Positions 31,978 to 41,110 of a DNA stretch of 42,717 bases are shown one piece after another. Under the pieces are notes generated by a model. That model ran no database searches, had not been told where the DNA came from, and saw only the letters and a list, made by a program, of their open reading frames with translations. Location of the stretch: the NCBI RefSeq assembly GCF_910583865.1, contig NZ_CAJTYX010000027.1, positions 1 to 42,717 of the forward strand. Direction: 5' to 3'. The DNA comes from an uncultured Muribaculum sp. (lineage in GTDB: Bacteria > Bacteroidota > Bacteroidia > Bacteroidales > Muribaculaceae). Every line of letters starts with the position of its first letter. The stretch's first letter is position 1. The position numbers and the translations under genes were made by a program.

Positions 31978-34900
31978 ATGTATGATCCAGTCAGCTCAAC
32001 GGGCTTGCGCCTGATCACATTGGGGTTATTCTGTGGCGCCGCTTTTGTGGCTCAGGCACAGATTTCCATGACAACGACTTCTAAGACTACCGTTCGCGAG
32101 GTGGTCGATCGAATCAAAAGTCAGTCAAAATACAAGTTTTTTTACAACGACAATCTCGCTAAAGAACAGGTCAGGGCGATATCATTGAACGATGCACCCA
32201 TAGATCGGGTTTTGGAAGCGATATTCACCGGAAGCAATGTGAAATATGTGGTCAGAGACAATTTCATATATCTTTCTCCAAAGAAGCAGGATGCCGCTAA
32301 AGAAACTGAAATACGCAAAATCACAGGGCAGGTGATTGACGAACAGGGTGAACCTCTTATAGGTGCCACCGTGAGAATAAAGGGTACCAATGATGTGGCC
32401 GTGACCGATATGGACGGAAACTATTCAATCACTACCTCCGTGGCTGCACCAGTGATTTCTATTGCGTATGTGGGATATACGCCTATTGAGGCTTCATCCG
32501 GAAATAATGATGAGCTTGATGTAGTCATGAAGCCTGCGAGCGAACTCCTTGAAGAGGTGGTGGTGACGGCATTTGGAATAAAGCGCGAGAAGAAGATGCT
32601 CGGTTATTCCGTGCAGGAAGTAAAAGGCGATGCCCTAAATCCTACCGGTGATTCGTCGGTGATTGGTGCTCTCGACGGTAAAGTGGCCGGCATGCAGATG
32701 AACACCGCGTCTACAGGTCTGGGAGGATCCACCAAGATTACTATTCGTGGTAATTCTTCGCTTACCGACAACAACCAACCGCTATGGATTGTCGATGGAG
32801 TCCCTTTTACCGACAACCAGACGTCTGAGGCCTCGGCGTTTGGTGGGTATGACCGCGGAGGCACTTCGTTCGACATCAATCCCGAGGACATCGAGAGCAT
32901 ATCCGTGCTCAAAGGCCCTAACGCTGCGGCCCTCTACGGTGCGCGTGCCGGCAACGGCGTGATCCTTGTCACCACAAAAAGAGGTAGCAAGGGGAAAGGC
33001 ATAGGTGTATCCTACAGTTCGTCTTTTACTTGGAGCCGAGTCGCCGAAAGCATCGGTTTTCAGGAAATCTACGGGCAGGGCAGCCGAGGCAAACTTTTGT
33101 GGATACCTGATGAGGAGGGAAATAATGTCTCCATCACCGGCGAACTTGCTTTCGGCCCTGCCTACGATGGCAGGATGCTACCCTCATGGAATGGCACCCT
33201 CACTCCGTATTCTTATTCAGGCAACAAACTTGACGAGTATTTCCGTAAGGGTTTCTCGCAGTTTCACACCGTTGCGCTCAGCAGTGCCAATGAAAGTTCC
33301 AACTACCGTCTTTCGGTAGGGTACAACGACAACAGGGGCATGTTCAAAGACGAATCGTTGTCCAAACTCAACATCGATTTCTCCGCAGGGCATACTTTCA
33401 GTAAATGGCTTCGCTCCGAGGGCAAGATCTCCGTGTCCAACACCAAGGCCGAGAATCGGCCATACAACGGCATAATGGGGGAGGTGGGGCAGCTCCTCCT
33501 CATTCCCGGTAACGTGCGCCTCGCCGATCTTAGCCGGTTCACAACCGAGCAGCGTCTCCACAACAACTGGTTTGGGCCGGATCAGCATTATTCCAACCCT
33601 TATTATATACGCAATCGCTATAAGAACAGTGATGAGCGTTGGCGTGCTTTCGGATTCTATGGAATAAATCTCACATTCTCGGATTGGCTTCATCTCGACG
33701 CGAAGTATGCATTCGACTACTATCGCACCCGAATCGAGGAGACCAACCTCGGGCTGGGCGACCAGGCCATATCCACCGATGAGACGGGTTGGTCGGCCAA
33801 GCTCACCGACGACGAAATGAAGCGTGCCGAACTAAATCATTTCGAGCAGAACATCTCCTTGGCTTTCATAGGTGACCACCGTTTCAACGAGAAGTGGCGT
33901 CTCGGCTTCACGCTCGGAGGTAAGAAGTATGAATCCTTTTCTGCTTCTGTCCAGGACATGTTACGGAAAGATACCTGGATATTCAACACCGGAGCAAACC
34001 TCGTGAGCGGCACTAACACAGGACACCGACGTGCCATGTACTCCGTATATGCCTCGGCGCAGTTGGCATTCCGCGAATTCCTTTCGCTCGACCTTACCGC
34101 GCGTAACGACTGGTCCACCACTCTTCCCACGCGCCATTGCTCGTTCTTTTACCCTTCGGCCTCGCTCGGGTTTGTTGTCACTGACTTCATGCGCCAGATA
34201 AATGCGTCGCTACCCTCATGGATTACTTTTGCTAAGGTCAGGGCATCTGCCGCACGTGTAGGCAAGGATCCCGATCCCTACAATCTCTACAACACGAAGC
34301 AGTACGAATTTCAGGCAGGACATCGTGTACCTGTCGTACAGACCATCAAGATGAACTCAGATCTGAAGCCTGAAATCAAGACCTCCTATGAGGTGGGACT
34401 CGATGCCAAGTTCTTCGACAACCGTCTCGGTATCGACTTCACATACTACTATAGTTCTACCAAGAACCAGTCGATGCTGGTCGATACTTCATCTCCCTGG
34501 AGTCATATGTGGGTCAATGCAGGATGCATCACTAACCGTGGCGTTGAGTTGATGCTCTACGGCACCCCCGTACAGACACGCGACTTCACATTTGATCTTA
34601 CTGTCAACATCGCCCGCAATGAATCGCGTGTGAAATCCCTCGCCGACGGTGTGGATCATATATACTTCGCCGGTGACGGCAATATGCCGGTAAAGGTGGG
34701 CGCTGTCGTAGGCGGCAAGCTCGGTGACATTTATGCCAACAAGCTCATGAAGCGCGATACGCATGGACGCGTGGTGGTAGATGCCGACGGACTCCCACAG
34801 GCCGCGAACGGCAACGGGAATCTTGAAAAGTGGAAGCTCGACCACCCCATCGGCAACATTCAGCCAGATTTGCTCATGTCTGTCACTCCCTCGTTCCGTC

Positions 34901-35421
34901 TAGGCAACCTCAGTCTGTCGGCAATGTTCGACATGAAGTTCGGCGGCGACATTGTCTGCGTTTCCGAGGGTATGGCCACTGCCGTAGGCACGTCGCAGCG
35001 CACCGCCTACCGTGGTGAATTCAAGGAGGTCAACGGCATAAAGGATTACTACATGGTGGTTTCCGGTGTGAAAGAGGACGGCTCGGCCAACGACATCCCC
35101 GTTTCCGCGCAGTCCTACTACTCGACTGTCGGGCTGTATCTCAATGAGAAAGGCTATGCCGAAGAGTTTGTCTATGATGCCTCTTACATAAAGCTGAAGG
35201 AGCTTAGCATAGGTTACTCGCTACCGAAGAAATGGCTTGACAAGACACCTTTTACCAATTTGCGTGCGTCGCTGGTAGCACGCAACCTCTGCTTCCTTAT
35301 GAAGCATACGCCCGGCAACCCCGAGGGTGGCTACGACACCTCGATGTTCTCGCAGGCGCTCGATTTTCTTGCCGTACCCTACGCCCGCACCTATGGCTTT
35401 ACTTTCAATATTGAGTTCTGA
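31978..35421 (+). CDS. STN-containing SusC-family TonB-dependent transporter/transducer (PUL 2)
   Basis: A 1147-residue SusC-like protein. After a signal peptide (to about AQA, residue 27) comes an STN domain (about 35-105: TTVREVVDRIKSQSKYKFFYND, YVVRDNFIYLSP), then a carboxypeptidase-regulatory-like domain (ITGQVIDEQGEPLIG, 115-195) and the plug with EEVVVTAFGIKREKK and WIVDGVPFTDN. The barrel ends in FNIEF. STN-type SusC proteins report ligand binding to FecR, which releases the sigma factor, so with the genes upstream this makes a complete trans-envelope switch. It shares the plug LKGPNAAALYGARAGNGVILVTTK with PUL 1 SusC but is clearly diverged. Substrate is judged from the GH85 gene downstream. 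Confidence 0.95.
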   Translation: MYDPVSSTGLRLITLGLFCGAAFVAQAQISMTTTSKTTVREVVDRIKSQSKYKFFYNDNLAKEQVRAISLNDAPIDRVLEAIFTGSNVKYVVRDNFIYLSPKKQDAAKETEIRKITGQVIDEQGEPLIGATVRIKGTNDVAVTDMDGNYSITTSVAAPVISIAYVGYTPIEASSGNNDELDVVMKPASELLEEVVVTAFGIKREKKMLGYSVQEVKGDALNPTGDSSVIGALDGKVAGMQMNTASTGLGGSTKITIRGNSSLTDNNQPLWIVDGVPFTDNQTSEASAFGGYDRGGTSFDINPEDIESISVLKGPNAAALYGARAGNGVILVTTKRGSKGKGIGVSYSSSFTWSRVAESIGFQEIYGQGSRGKLLWIPDEEGNNVSITGELAFGPAYDGRMLPSWNGTLTPYSYSGNKLDEYFRKGFSQFHTVALSSANESSNYRLSVGYNDNRGMFKDESLSKLNIDFSAGHTFSKWLRSEGKISVSNTKAENRPYNGIMGEVGQLLLIPGNVRLADLSRFTTEQRLHNNWFGPDQHYSNPYYIRNRYKNSDERWRAFGFYGINLTFSDWLHLDAKYAFDYYRTRIEETNLGLGDQAISTDETGWSAKLTDDEMKRAELNHFEQNISLAFIGDHRFNEKWRLGFTLGGKKYESFSASVQDMLRKDTWIFNTGANLVSGTNTGHRRAMYSVYASAQLAFREFLSLDLTARNDWSTTLPTRHCSFFYPSASLGFVVTDFMRQINASLPSWITFAKVRASAARVGKDPDPYNLYNTKQYEFQAGHRVPVVQTIKMNSDLKPEIKTSYEVGLDAKFFDNRLGIDFTYYYSSTKNQSMLVDTSSPWSHMWVNAGCITNRGVELMLYGTPVQTRDFTFDLTVNIARNESRVKSLADGVDHIYFAGDGNMPVKVGAVVGGKLGDIYANKLMKRDTHGRVVVDADGLPQAANGNGNLEKWKLDHPIGNIQPDLLMSVTPSFRLGNLSLSAMFDMKFGGDIVCVSEGMATAVGTSQRTAYRGEFKEVNGIKDYYMVVSGVKEDGSANDIPVSAQSYYSTVGLYLNEKGYAEEFVYDASYIKLKELSIGYSLPKKWLDKTPFTNLRASLVARNLCFLMKHTPGNPEGGYDTSMFSQALDFLAVPYARTYGFTFNIEF

Positions 35422-35460
35422 TCCCACGCAATACAAGCTTGACCATTAATGACACCAACG

Positions 35461-37287
35461 ATGAAATACAAAAATATATTCCTCCAATGCATTGCAGTGA
35501 TGGCCGTTGTTCCCATAGCTGGATGCTATGATTTCGACGAATTCTCACGCGACACGTATGCCATCGAGGACGACCGCACCGAGAACGGAGTGACCGACGT
35601 GGAGGACAAGACAAAGTACGCCGACATCAACATCGACTATATGGTATCCAAGGAGGATTCCGCCAGATGTCTGTCCGATCTTTCCGGTGTGGCGTCCATA
35701 TTTCGCGAATTCCTTTACCAGGGCTACTATTCGCAGCATCAGCGTAGCACCAACCTTACCCATGACATCTATGCCGGCTATGTGGCCAACAATCAGCCCA
35801 AACATTCCAAGCAGTCCCCTGACTACCTATATACCGACGGTTGGTCGGCCTACCGTTGGAGCGACTTCTACGAGGGGCGCTCGGTTGAGTACCGCACCAT
35901 GCTCCGTGCCTATAAGTTCAATCCGTCGCCCGAAAGATATAAGAACATGTTCTATATCACGCGCATCTATTATGCTTTCTGCATGCTGGCCCATACCGAC
36001 ACCTATGGCGACATGCCTTTCCGCGAGTATGCGCGCACACGTATCCCCCAGACCAATAACGTGGCCTACGACACACAGGAGCAGATCTACGACGCTATGT
36101 TCCGCATGCTCGAGCAGGCGGTCGATGAGATTGATCCTGAGGATGCATCCCAGTTCAAGATCGACCGTGATGATATATGCTACTTCGGCGATGTCTACAA
36201 GTGGCTCCGCTTCGCCAACACCTTGCGTCTGCGTATGGCCCTGCGCATATCCAATGTCGATCCGGCACGCGCGAAAGAAGAGGCGGAGCATGCGCTTGAC
36301 AATAAGTACGGTCTGATGACCTCTAACGATGACAACATGCAGACCGTGCCGAAGTATGCACCCGTGGATATGGGCGGCCTTAACGACGGCGGCAATGAGA
36401 ATGTACACGCCATGACATCGGTGCTTTTTGGCGGAGAGAGCGTGATGTCGTGGGATATGGAGCAGTTTTACCGCAATCTCTCCACCGGTGGTGCCGTCTA
36501 TCAGATTAAGAGCGGACGCAACGGCTCCACGGACAAGGTGATAGACCCGCGCTGCATCAAATGCTGGTATCGCGCCAAGATGACGAGCAATCTCCTCGCT
36601 GATGCCAAGGAATCGCTCCGCGAGGACTATGTCGGATGCCACCGTGGCACCCAGGAGCCTGACATATCCATGTCGATACTGAACTATTCAGTGACAAAGA
36701 CCAAGCCCAAGCCGGAGCGCGGTCTCGACTCCGAGTTCTGGTTCAACTGTTCGCGCCCCACCGTCTGGCTTGGATATTCCGAGTCTCTTTTCCTCAAGGC
36801 CGAGGCTGCCCTGCGAGGTTGGAGGGGTGCCGACCTCACTATGGATGCCGAAGGATATTTCCGTGCAGGCGTGCAGGCGTCGATGGACTACTATATGATC
36901 GATCCCGCTGACGCGGCTGCCTATATCGACGGCTTGGTCGCCCTCTCCGACGGATCTTTTGGCGGTGACAAGGAGCGGGCGCTCGAAGCCATCATCACGC
37001 AGAAGTGGATGGCGGTGTTCCCCAACGGCAACGAGGGATGGGCGGAGTTCCGGCGTACCGATTATCCTCGCCTCGAACTGCAGCTTTCCAACATGAGCGG
37101 AGGCGACGTGCCGCAAGGCAAGCACATCAAGAGAATTCTCTATCCCCAATCCGAGAACTCCAATCTCTTCTTCTCTGAAAACGGCGAACTGCAAGCCGCC
37201 AATTCTCAAGGGCGCCGATTATGGTGGGACGTGGCCGACACCAACAATGACTCAGGAAAGCGGGCAGAGCCTCGCAACTTTAGGTAA
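35461..37287 (+). CDS. SusD/RagB-family outer-membrane lipoprotein (PUL 2)
   Basis: A 608-residue lipoprotein with lipobox IAGC and CYDFDEF after it. Typical SusD-family pieces are FYITRIYYAFCMLAHTDTYGDMPF, YKWLRFANTLRLRMALRISNVDP, LKAEAALRGW and QKWMAVFPNGNEGWAEFRRTDYPRL near the C-terminus. It is about 80 residues longer than the PUL 1 SusD, mainly through an insertion-rich middle. A Met four codons upstream (35449) is an alternative start; MKYKN gives the better signal peptide. It starts 39 bases after susC and should cap that transporter. Confidence 0.93.
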   Translation: MKYKNIFLQCIAVMAVVPIAGCYDFDEFSRDTYAIEDDRTENGVTDVEDKTKYADINIDYMVSKEDSARCLSDLSGVASIFREFLYQGYYSQHQRSTNLTHDIYAGYVANNQPKHSKQSPDYLYTDGWSAYRWSDFYEGRSVEYRTMLRAYKFNPSPERYKNMFYITRIYYAFCMLAHTDTYGDMPFREYARTRIPQTNNVAYDTQEQIYDAMFRMLEQAVDEIDPEDASQFKIDRDDICYFGDVYKWLRFANTLRLRMALRISNVDPARAKEEAEHALDNKYGLMTSNDDNMQTVPKYAPVDMGGLNDGGNENVHAMTSVLFGGESVMSWDMEQFYRNLSTGGAVYQIKSGRNGSTDKVIDPRCIKCWYRAKMTSNLLADAKESLREDYVGCHRGTQEPDISMSILNYSVTKTKPKPERGLDSEFWFNCSRPTVWLGYSESLFLKAEAALRGWRGADLTMDAEGYFRAGVQASMDYYMIDPADAAAYIDGLVALSDGSFGGDKERALEAIITQKWMAVFPNGNEGWAEFRRTDYPRLELQLSNMSGGDVPQGKHIKRILYPQSENSNLFFSENGELQAANSQGRRLWWDVADTNNDSGKRAEPRNFR

Positions 37288-37325
37288 CATCTTTTTACTC
37301 AATACATTCCACTAATTTATAACTC

Positions 37326-40300
37326 ATGAAAATCAAACGACTACTACTTGCCGCGTTTGTCGGAGCGATTGGCCTTTCTCAGGCCCACGCCCAACAGCCA
37401 TATAACGGCTGCTACTTTCCGTGCGACATTCTCAATTGGTCGCCGGAGACCGACTTCAACGCCAAGTTCAACCGCTCCACAGTGCCATATGCGCAGCGTT
37501 TTGTTGAGCCTCAACTCATGAAGGCCAACGAGAACCAGTACTACGAGGGTCAACTCTGCAACGCAACCAATTTCTTCAACATGTGCAGCGTGCCCCCGTC
37601 ACAGGGCGACAACAGTTTTACCGGCTATCAGCCCACATACTGGCAATATATGGATCTTGCCATTTTCTGGGCCGGTGCTTCCAACGAGGGATTCATATGT
37701 CCTCCTCCTGCTTATTCTATCGATGCGGCACACATGAACGGAGTGAAGATTCTCGGTCAGATTTTCCTTGCTCCGGCTGCGTTCGGAGGAAAGGACGAAT
37801 GGGATCGCGAGCTTGTGCGCCAGGAGAACGGCGTGCCGGTCTATGCAAAAAAACTCTACGAAATAGCAAAGTACTTCGGTTTCGACGGTTGGTTCATAAA
37901 CGAGGAGACAAAAGGTGTAGGCTCCGGAAGTTGGGCAACCGTGATTCAGGAATATATGAAGCTTGCCGAGGCCGATGGCCTGGGATATCATGAGTTCCAA
38001 TGGTATAATGCCGGCTTGTTTCCTGAATATGTCGTAGTAGACTGTCATCCCAATGTGTCGCAATTTCTTGAATACAGTTTCGCCACGGCTGAGTCATACG
38101 CAAACTATACAAAGCATTGGGGCAACAAGCAGTTCAAAAAAGTCTATTACGGAACCGGAATGTCGGCCAAGGGCACTACCGGAGCTTCCGACGACGTGGA
38201 TGCCAATTATCCTCGCACGGGGCATATCGGCTCGATGGATCTTTTCTGTCCTGAAGAGAAGCTTTGGAAGGATCCGGTGAGAAATCTGCTCGGCACGGCC
38301 GACGAGTGCGGTGAGAAAGCCTATGCGGCACAGGCCTCCGTATTCAAGAATGAGGAGACTATGTGGGTCAATCGAAAGGCCGATCCGAGCTACGTGGCTC
38401 CGTCGGGATGGCGCGGTTTTTCCGGCGCCCTGCTCGAGCGCTCTGCAATACAGTCGCTGCCTTTCGAGTCGTCGTTCAGCGTAGGCCTCGGCAAGCATCG
38501 TTTCGTCAACGGGGAGAAACGCGGCACACAGGACTGGAACCATTCCGGCATGCAGAGCATCCTGCCCACCTGGCGATGGTGGATCGAGGATCGTGCGTCC
38601 AACTTCAAGGTGGTGCCCGATTGGGACGAGGCCTGGAATTGCGGTACGAGCTTCCTCTTCACCGGCAAGCTCACCAAGGGCGACCATCTCATGCGCATGT
38701 ACAAGACCATGATTCCCGTGGGAGAAGATGGCGGAACTTTCAAGCTCGTTTACAAGACAAGCCGCGCCAACTCGGTGCAGGTGAAGCTATTCACCGATAG
38801 TGATGTCAATGCCACTCCTGTGACACTGACCCGCTCGAGCACGAAAAAAGAGAACGGTTGGACCGTAGATGAATACAGTCTCGCTCCTGTGGCCGGAAAG
38901 ACAGTCTATATAATTGCCCTAAACCTCAAGGCCACAGCTGCCGTATCCTCCTATTCGCTCCGTCTCGGATATCTCGGCATTTTCCCGGCAGGTTATCAGC
39001 CGCAGGAAGTGACCGTTGCCAATTTCCGTCAGACCAACTCCCTCGGCTATAAGAAGGGTGACATCCGTCTCATGTGGGACTTCACGCCGAATGCCGATTT
39101 CGACCATTTCGACATCTACACCATCACTTCCGAGTCTACCTCTCTGGTTGGTCAGACGCGCGGCGAGGCATTCTTCATCCCCACATTCGCTCGTACCGGC
39201 ACTGATGCTTCGGTGGCCGTAAAGCTCGTGCCCGTGATGAAAGGTGGCGTGGAAGGAACTCCCTCCGAGATCAACTGTCCATGGGCTTCTCCCGCCGAAA
39301 AGGTGGTGATGAAGCCATCCAGAAGCTATGCCAAGGTGGGTGAGGAGATAGTCATAAAGGCCCGTTCGCTCGACGGATACTCCGACTTCAAATGGCAGCT
39401 TCCTGAAAATCTTGAGATGGTCAGCGGCGACGGTACTTCCGAAATCAAGGTGCGCTGCAAGAGTGCCGGTGCTCTCGATGTGAAAGTGACTGACGGGGTC
39501 AACGCCGTAAGCAAGCCCATCGTAACCGTCATGGAGCAGTCGGCTTTCGATGCTGTGGCCAATGTGGCCGTCAACGGCTCTATATGCGCCTACCGTGGCT
39601 CTACCGACGTGATGACACCCGCGTGGATTATCGACGGCAAGACTGTGCCCGACAACAACTCGGAACGGTGGTATCGCATAGGCACCAACATGTCGGCAAC
39701 CGTAGACCTCGGCAACATGTATAAGATATATGGTTTCCGTATCCACGATGCTCAGTCTAATACAAAGGCCCGGACGGGCGACAACTTCGGTGACTATACT
39801 ATCGAGATTTCGGCCGACGGCAAGGAGTGGAATACTCCGGTAGATGAGGAAGGCCGCTGGTCCGACAATATCAAGGAAGATTACATCGCTCCGAGCATGG
39901 CGCGCTATGTGCGCATCAGTCCGAATGCAGATGACGACGTGCGTCAGTATCTTACCATGGTCATATGGGAGTTCGAAGTATTGGGTACCGCTACGAGCAA
40001 TCTTGCCATAGAGGCTCCCGCTTCCCTCACTGTGGCCCCCGATGCCACGGCAACGATCGAGGTTTCCTACGACCTCAATGGTGAGCAACGTGCCGCCGAC
40101 TTCGGCTGCCGGGCTACTTCCGACAAGCTCGCTGTCGGAGAAATTACCGAGGATGCCGCCGCAGGCAAATTCATTGTCAGCTTCAAGGCTCCAGAATCTA
40201 TCGGCGAAGCCACACTAAATATTCGTGTCACCAATGGAGGCGACTACCGCGACGCCAACGTGGCAGTGACCATCGATACCGATGACTCCGAGAATGTGCT

Positions 40301-41024
40301 CAATGGTCTGCCCGCTGTTATTCGCCAATATGAGGCCGACTATAAGCCTGCCGTAAGCTTCAAGGAGACCACCGTGTCGACTCTTACCGATGGTGACCGT
40401 GTCACCGACGGACTTCTCTCGCTCGAAAACTTCGCATCATTCAGGGATGATACCTGGGCAGTGTTTGAGGCCTCGGGCAGCTGGAATCTCGCCAAGGTAA
40501 AGATATACATACCCAACGGCAACGAAGGAGTGGATGATAACGACGAACCGGGACTCGTCAATCAGGATGTTTCCATCCGGGTGAGCGACGACGGCATGTA
40601 CTGGAACGAGGTGAAGCGCTTCGAATCGATCGGCAAGGTGTCCGAATTGCAGTATATCTTCCCTGATCCGGTCAAGGCCAAGTATCTTGCCGTAGTATGC
40701 AATCTAAAGGCTCTCTTCTATCCGTCGCTTGCCGAGGTCGAGGCGTTTACCGCCAAGAGCACATCGTCACTGGAAACGGTGTTCACCGACACGGCGCGCA
40801 CCCTCGATGTAAGCCCCAATCCCGTATCGACTGGCGATAACGTGCGCTTCGAGGTGGCGGGCGACGCCGATATCACCCTCGTGTCGCTTGGTGGCGTGGT
40901 GATGGACACGGCCCGTGCCGCCGACGGTCCGGTGACCTATGGAATTGATGTTCCAGCAGGATTCTACATCTTGTGTGTCAAAGATGCCACCGGTATCCGT
41001 ACCGAAAAGCTCATTGTGAGGTAA
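37326..41024 (+). CDS. Secreted multidomain GH85 endo-beta-N-acetylglucosaminidase with T9SS sorting signal
   Basis: A 1232-residue enzyme predicted to cut the GlcNAc-GlcNAc core of N-glycans. A signal peptide ends near AHA (22) with no lipobox. The GH85 barrel (about 25-415) has FDGWFINEET; N192 and E194 match the catalytic Asn/Glu pair of Endo-A type enzymes. Further modules are a beta-sandwich (415-565), an Fn3-like stretch (565-655), a PKD/Ig-like domain (655-740), F5/8C (740-886), an Ig-like domain (890-988), a second F5/8C-like domain (991-1141) and a T9SS type A signal (1158-1232: LDVSPNPVSTGDNV..., GFYILCVKD). Unlike PUL 1's GH18 it would therefore leave the cell through T9SS. It lies 38 bases after susD. 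Confidence 0.93.
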   Translation: MKIKRLLLAAFVGAIGLSQAHAQQPYNGCYFPCDILNWSPETDFNAKFNRSTVPYAQRFVEPQLMKANENQYYEGQLCNATNFFNMCSVPPSQGDNSFTGYQPTYWQYMDLAIFWAGASNEGFICPPPAYSIDAAHMNGVKILGQIFLAPAAFGGKDEWDRELVRQENGVPVYAKKLYEIAKYFGFDGWFINEETKGVGSGSWATVIQEYMKLAEADGLGYHEFQWYNAGLFPEYVVVDCHPNVSQFLEYSFATAESYANYTKHWGNKQFKKVYYGTGMSAKGTTGASDDVDANYPRTGHIGSMDLFCPEEKLWKDPVRNLLGTADECGEKAYAAQASVFKNEETMWVNRKADPSYVAPSGWRGFSGALLERSAIQSLPFESSFSVGLGKHRFVNGEKRGTQDWNHSGMQSILPTWRWWIEDRASNFKVVPDWDEAWNCGTSFLFTGKLTKGDHLMRMYKTMIPVGEDGGTFKLVYKTSRANSVQVKLFTDSDVNATPVTLTRSSTKKENGWTVDEYSLAPVAGKTVYIIALNLKATAAVSSYSLRLGYLGIFPAGYQPQEVTVANFRQTNSLGYKKGDIRLMWDFTPNADFDHFDIYTITSESTSLVGQTRGEAFFIPTFARTGTDASVAVKLVPVMKGGVEGTPSEINCPWASPAEKVVMKPSRSYAKVGEEIVIKARSLDGYSDFKWQLPENLEMVSGDGTSEIKVRCKSAGALDVKVTDGVNAVSKPIVTVMEQSAFDAVANVAVNGSICAYRGSTDVMTPAWIIDGKTVPDNNSERWYRIGTNMSATVDLGNMYKIYGFRIHDAQSNTKARTGDNFGDYTIEISADGKEWNTPVDEEGRWSDNIKEDYIAPSMARYVRISPNADDDVRQYLTMVIWEFEVLGTATSNLAIEAPASLTVAPDATATIEVSYDLNGEQRAADFGCRATSDKLAVGEITEDAAAGKFIVSFKAPESIGEATLNIRVTNGGDYRDANVAVTIDTDDSENVLNGLPAVIRQYEADYKPAVSFKETTVSTLTDGDRVTDGLLSLENFASFRDDTWAVFEASGSWNLAKVKIYIPNGNEGVDDNDEPGLVNQDVSIRVSDDGMYWNEVKRFESIGKVSELQYIFPDPVKAKYLAVVCNLKALFYPSLAEVEAFTAKSTSSLETVFTDTARTLDVSPNPVSTGDNVRFEVAGDADITLVSLGGVVMDTARAADGPVTYGIDVPAGFYILCVKDATGIRTEKLIVR

Positions 41025-41040
41025 CTAAACTAATCAACGT

Positions 41041-41078
41041 TCACCGGGAGACGTTCTTTCCGCTCACTCTCCCGGTGA
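41041..41078 (+). terminator. Intercistronic hairpin after the GH85 gene
   Basis: TCACCGGGAGA (41041-41051) and TCTCCCGGTGA (41068-41078) are a perfect 11-base stem with a 16-base loop, but no T-run follows. It may protect or partly stop the transcript before the last PUL 2 gene rather than end it. Confidence 0.5.
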
Positions 41079-41110
41079 GCAAACACTAACCAATCTAATA
41101 TTTATTCAAA

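Noticed and set aside
38919..40088. 389-codon minus-strand open frame within the GH85 gene
   Set aside because: Shadow frame over well-defined Ig-like and F5/8C modules.
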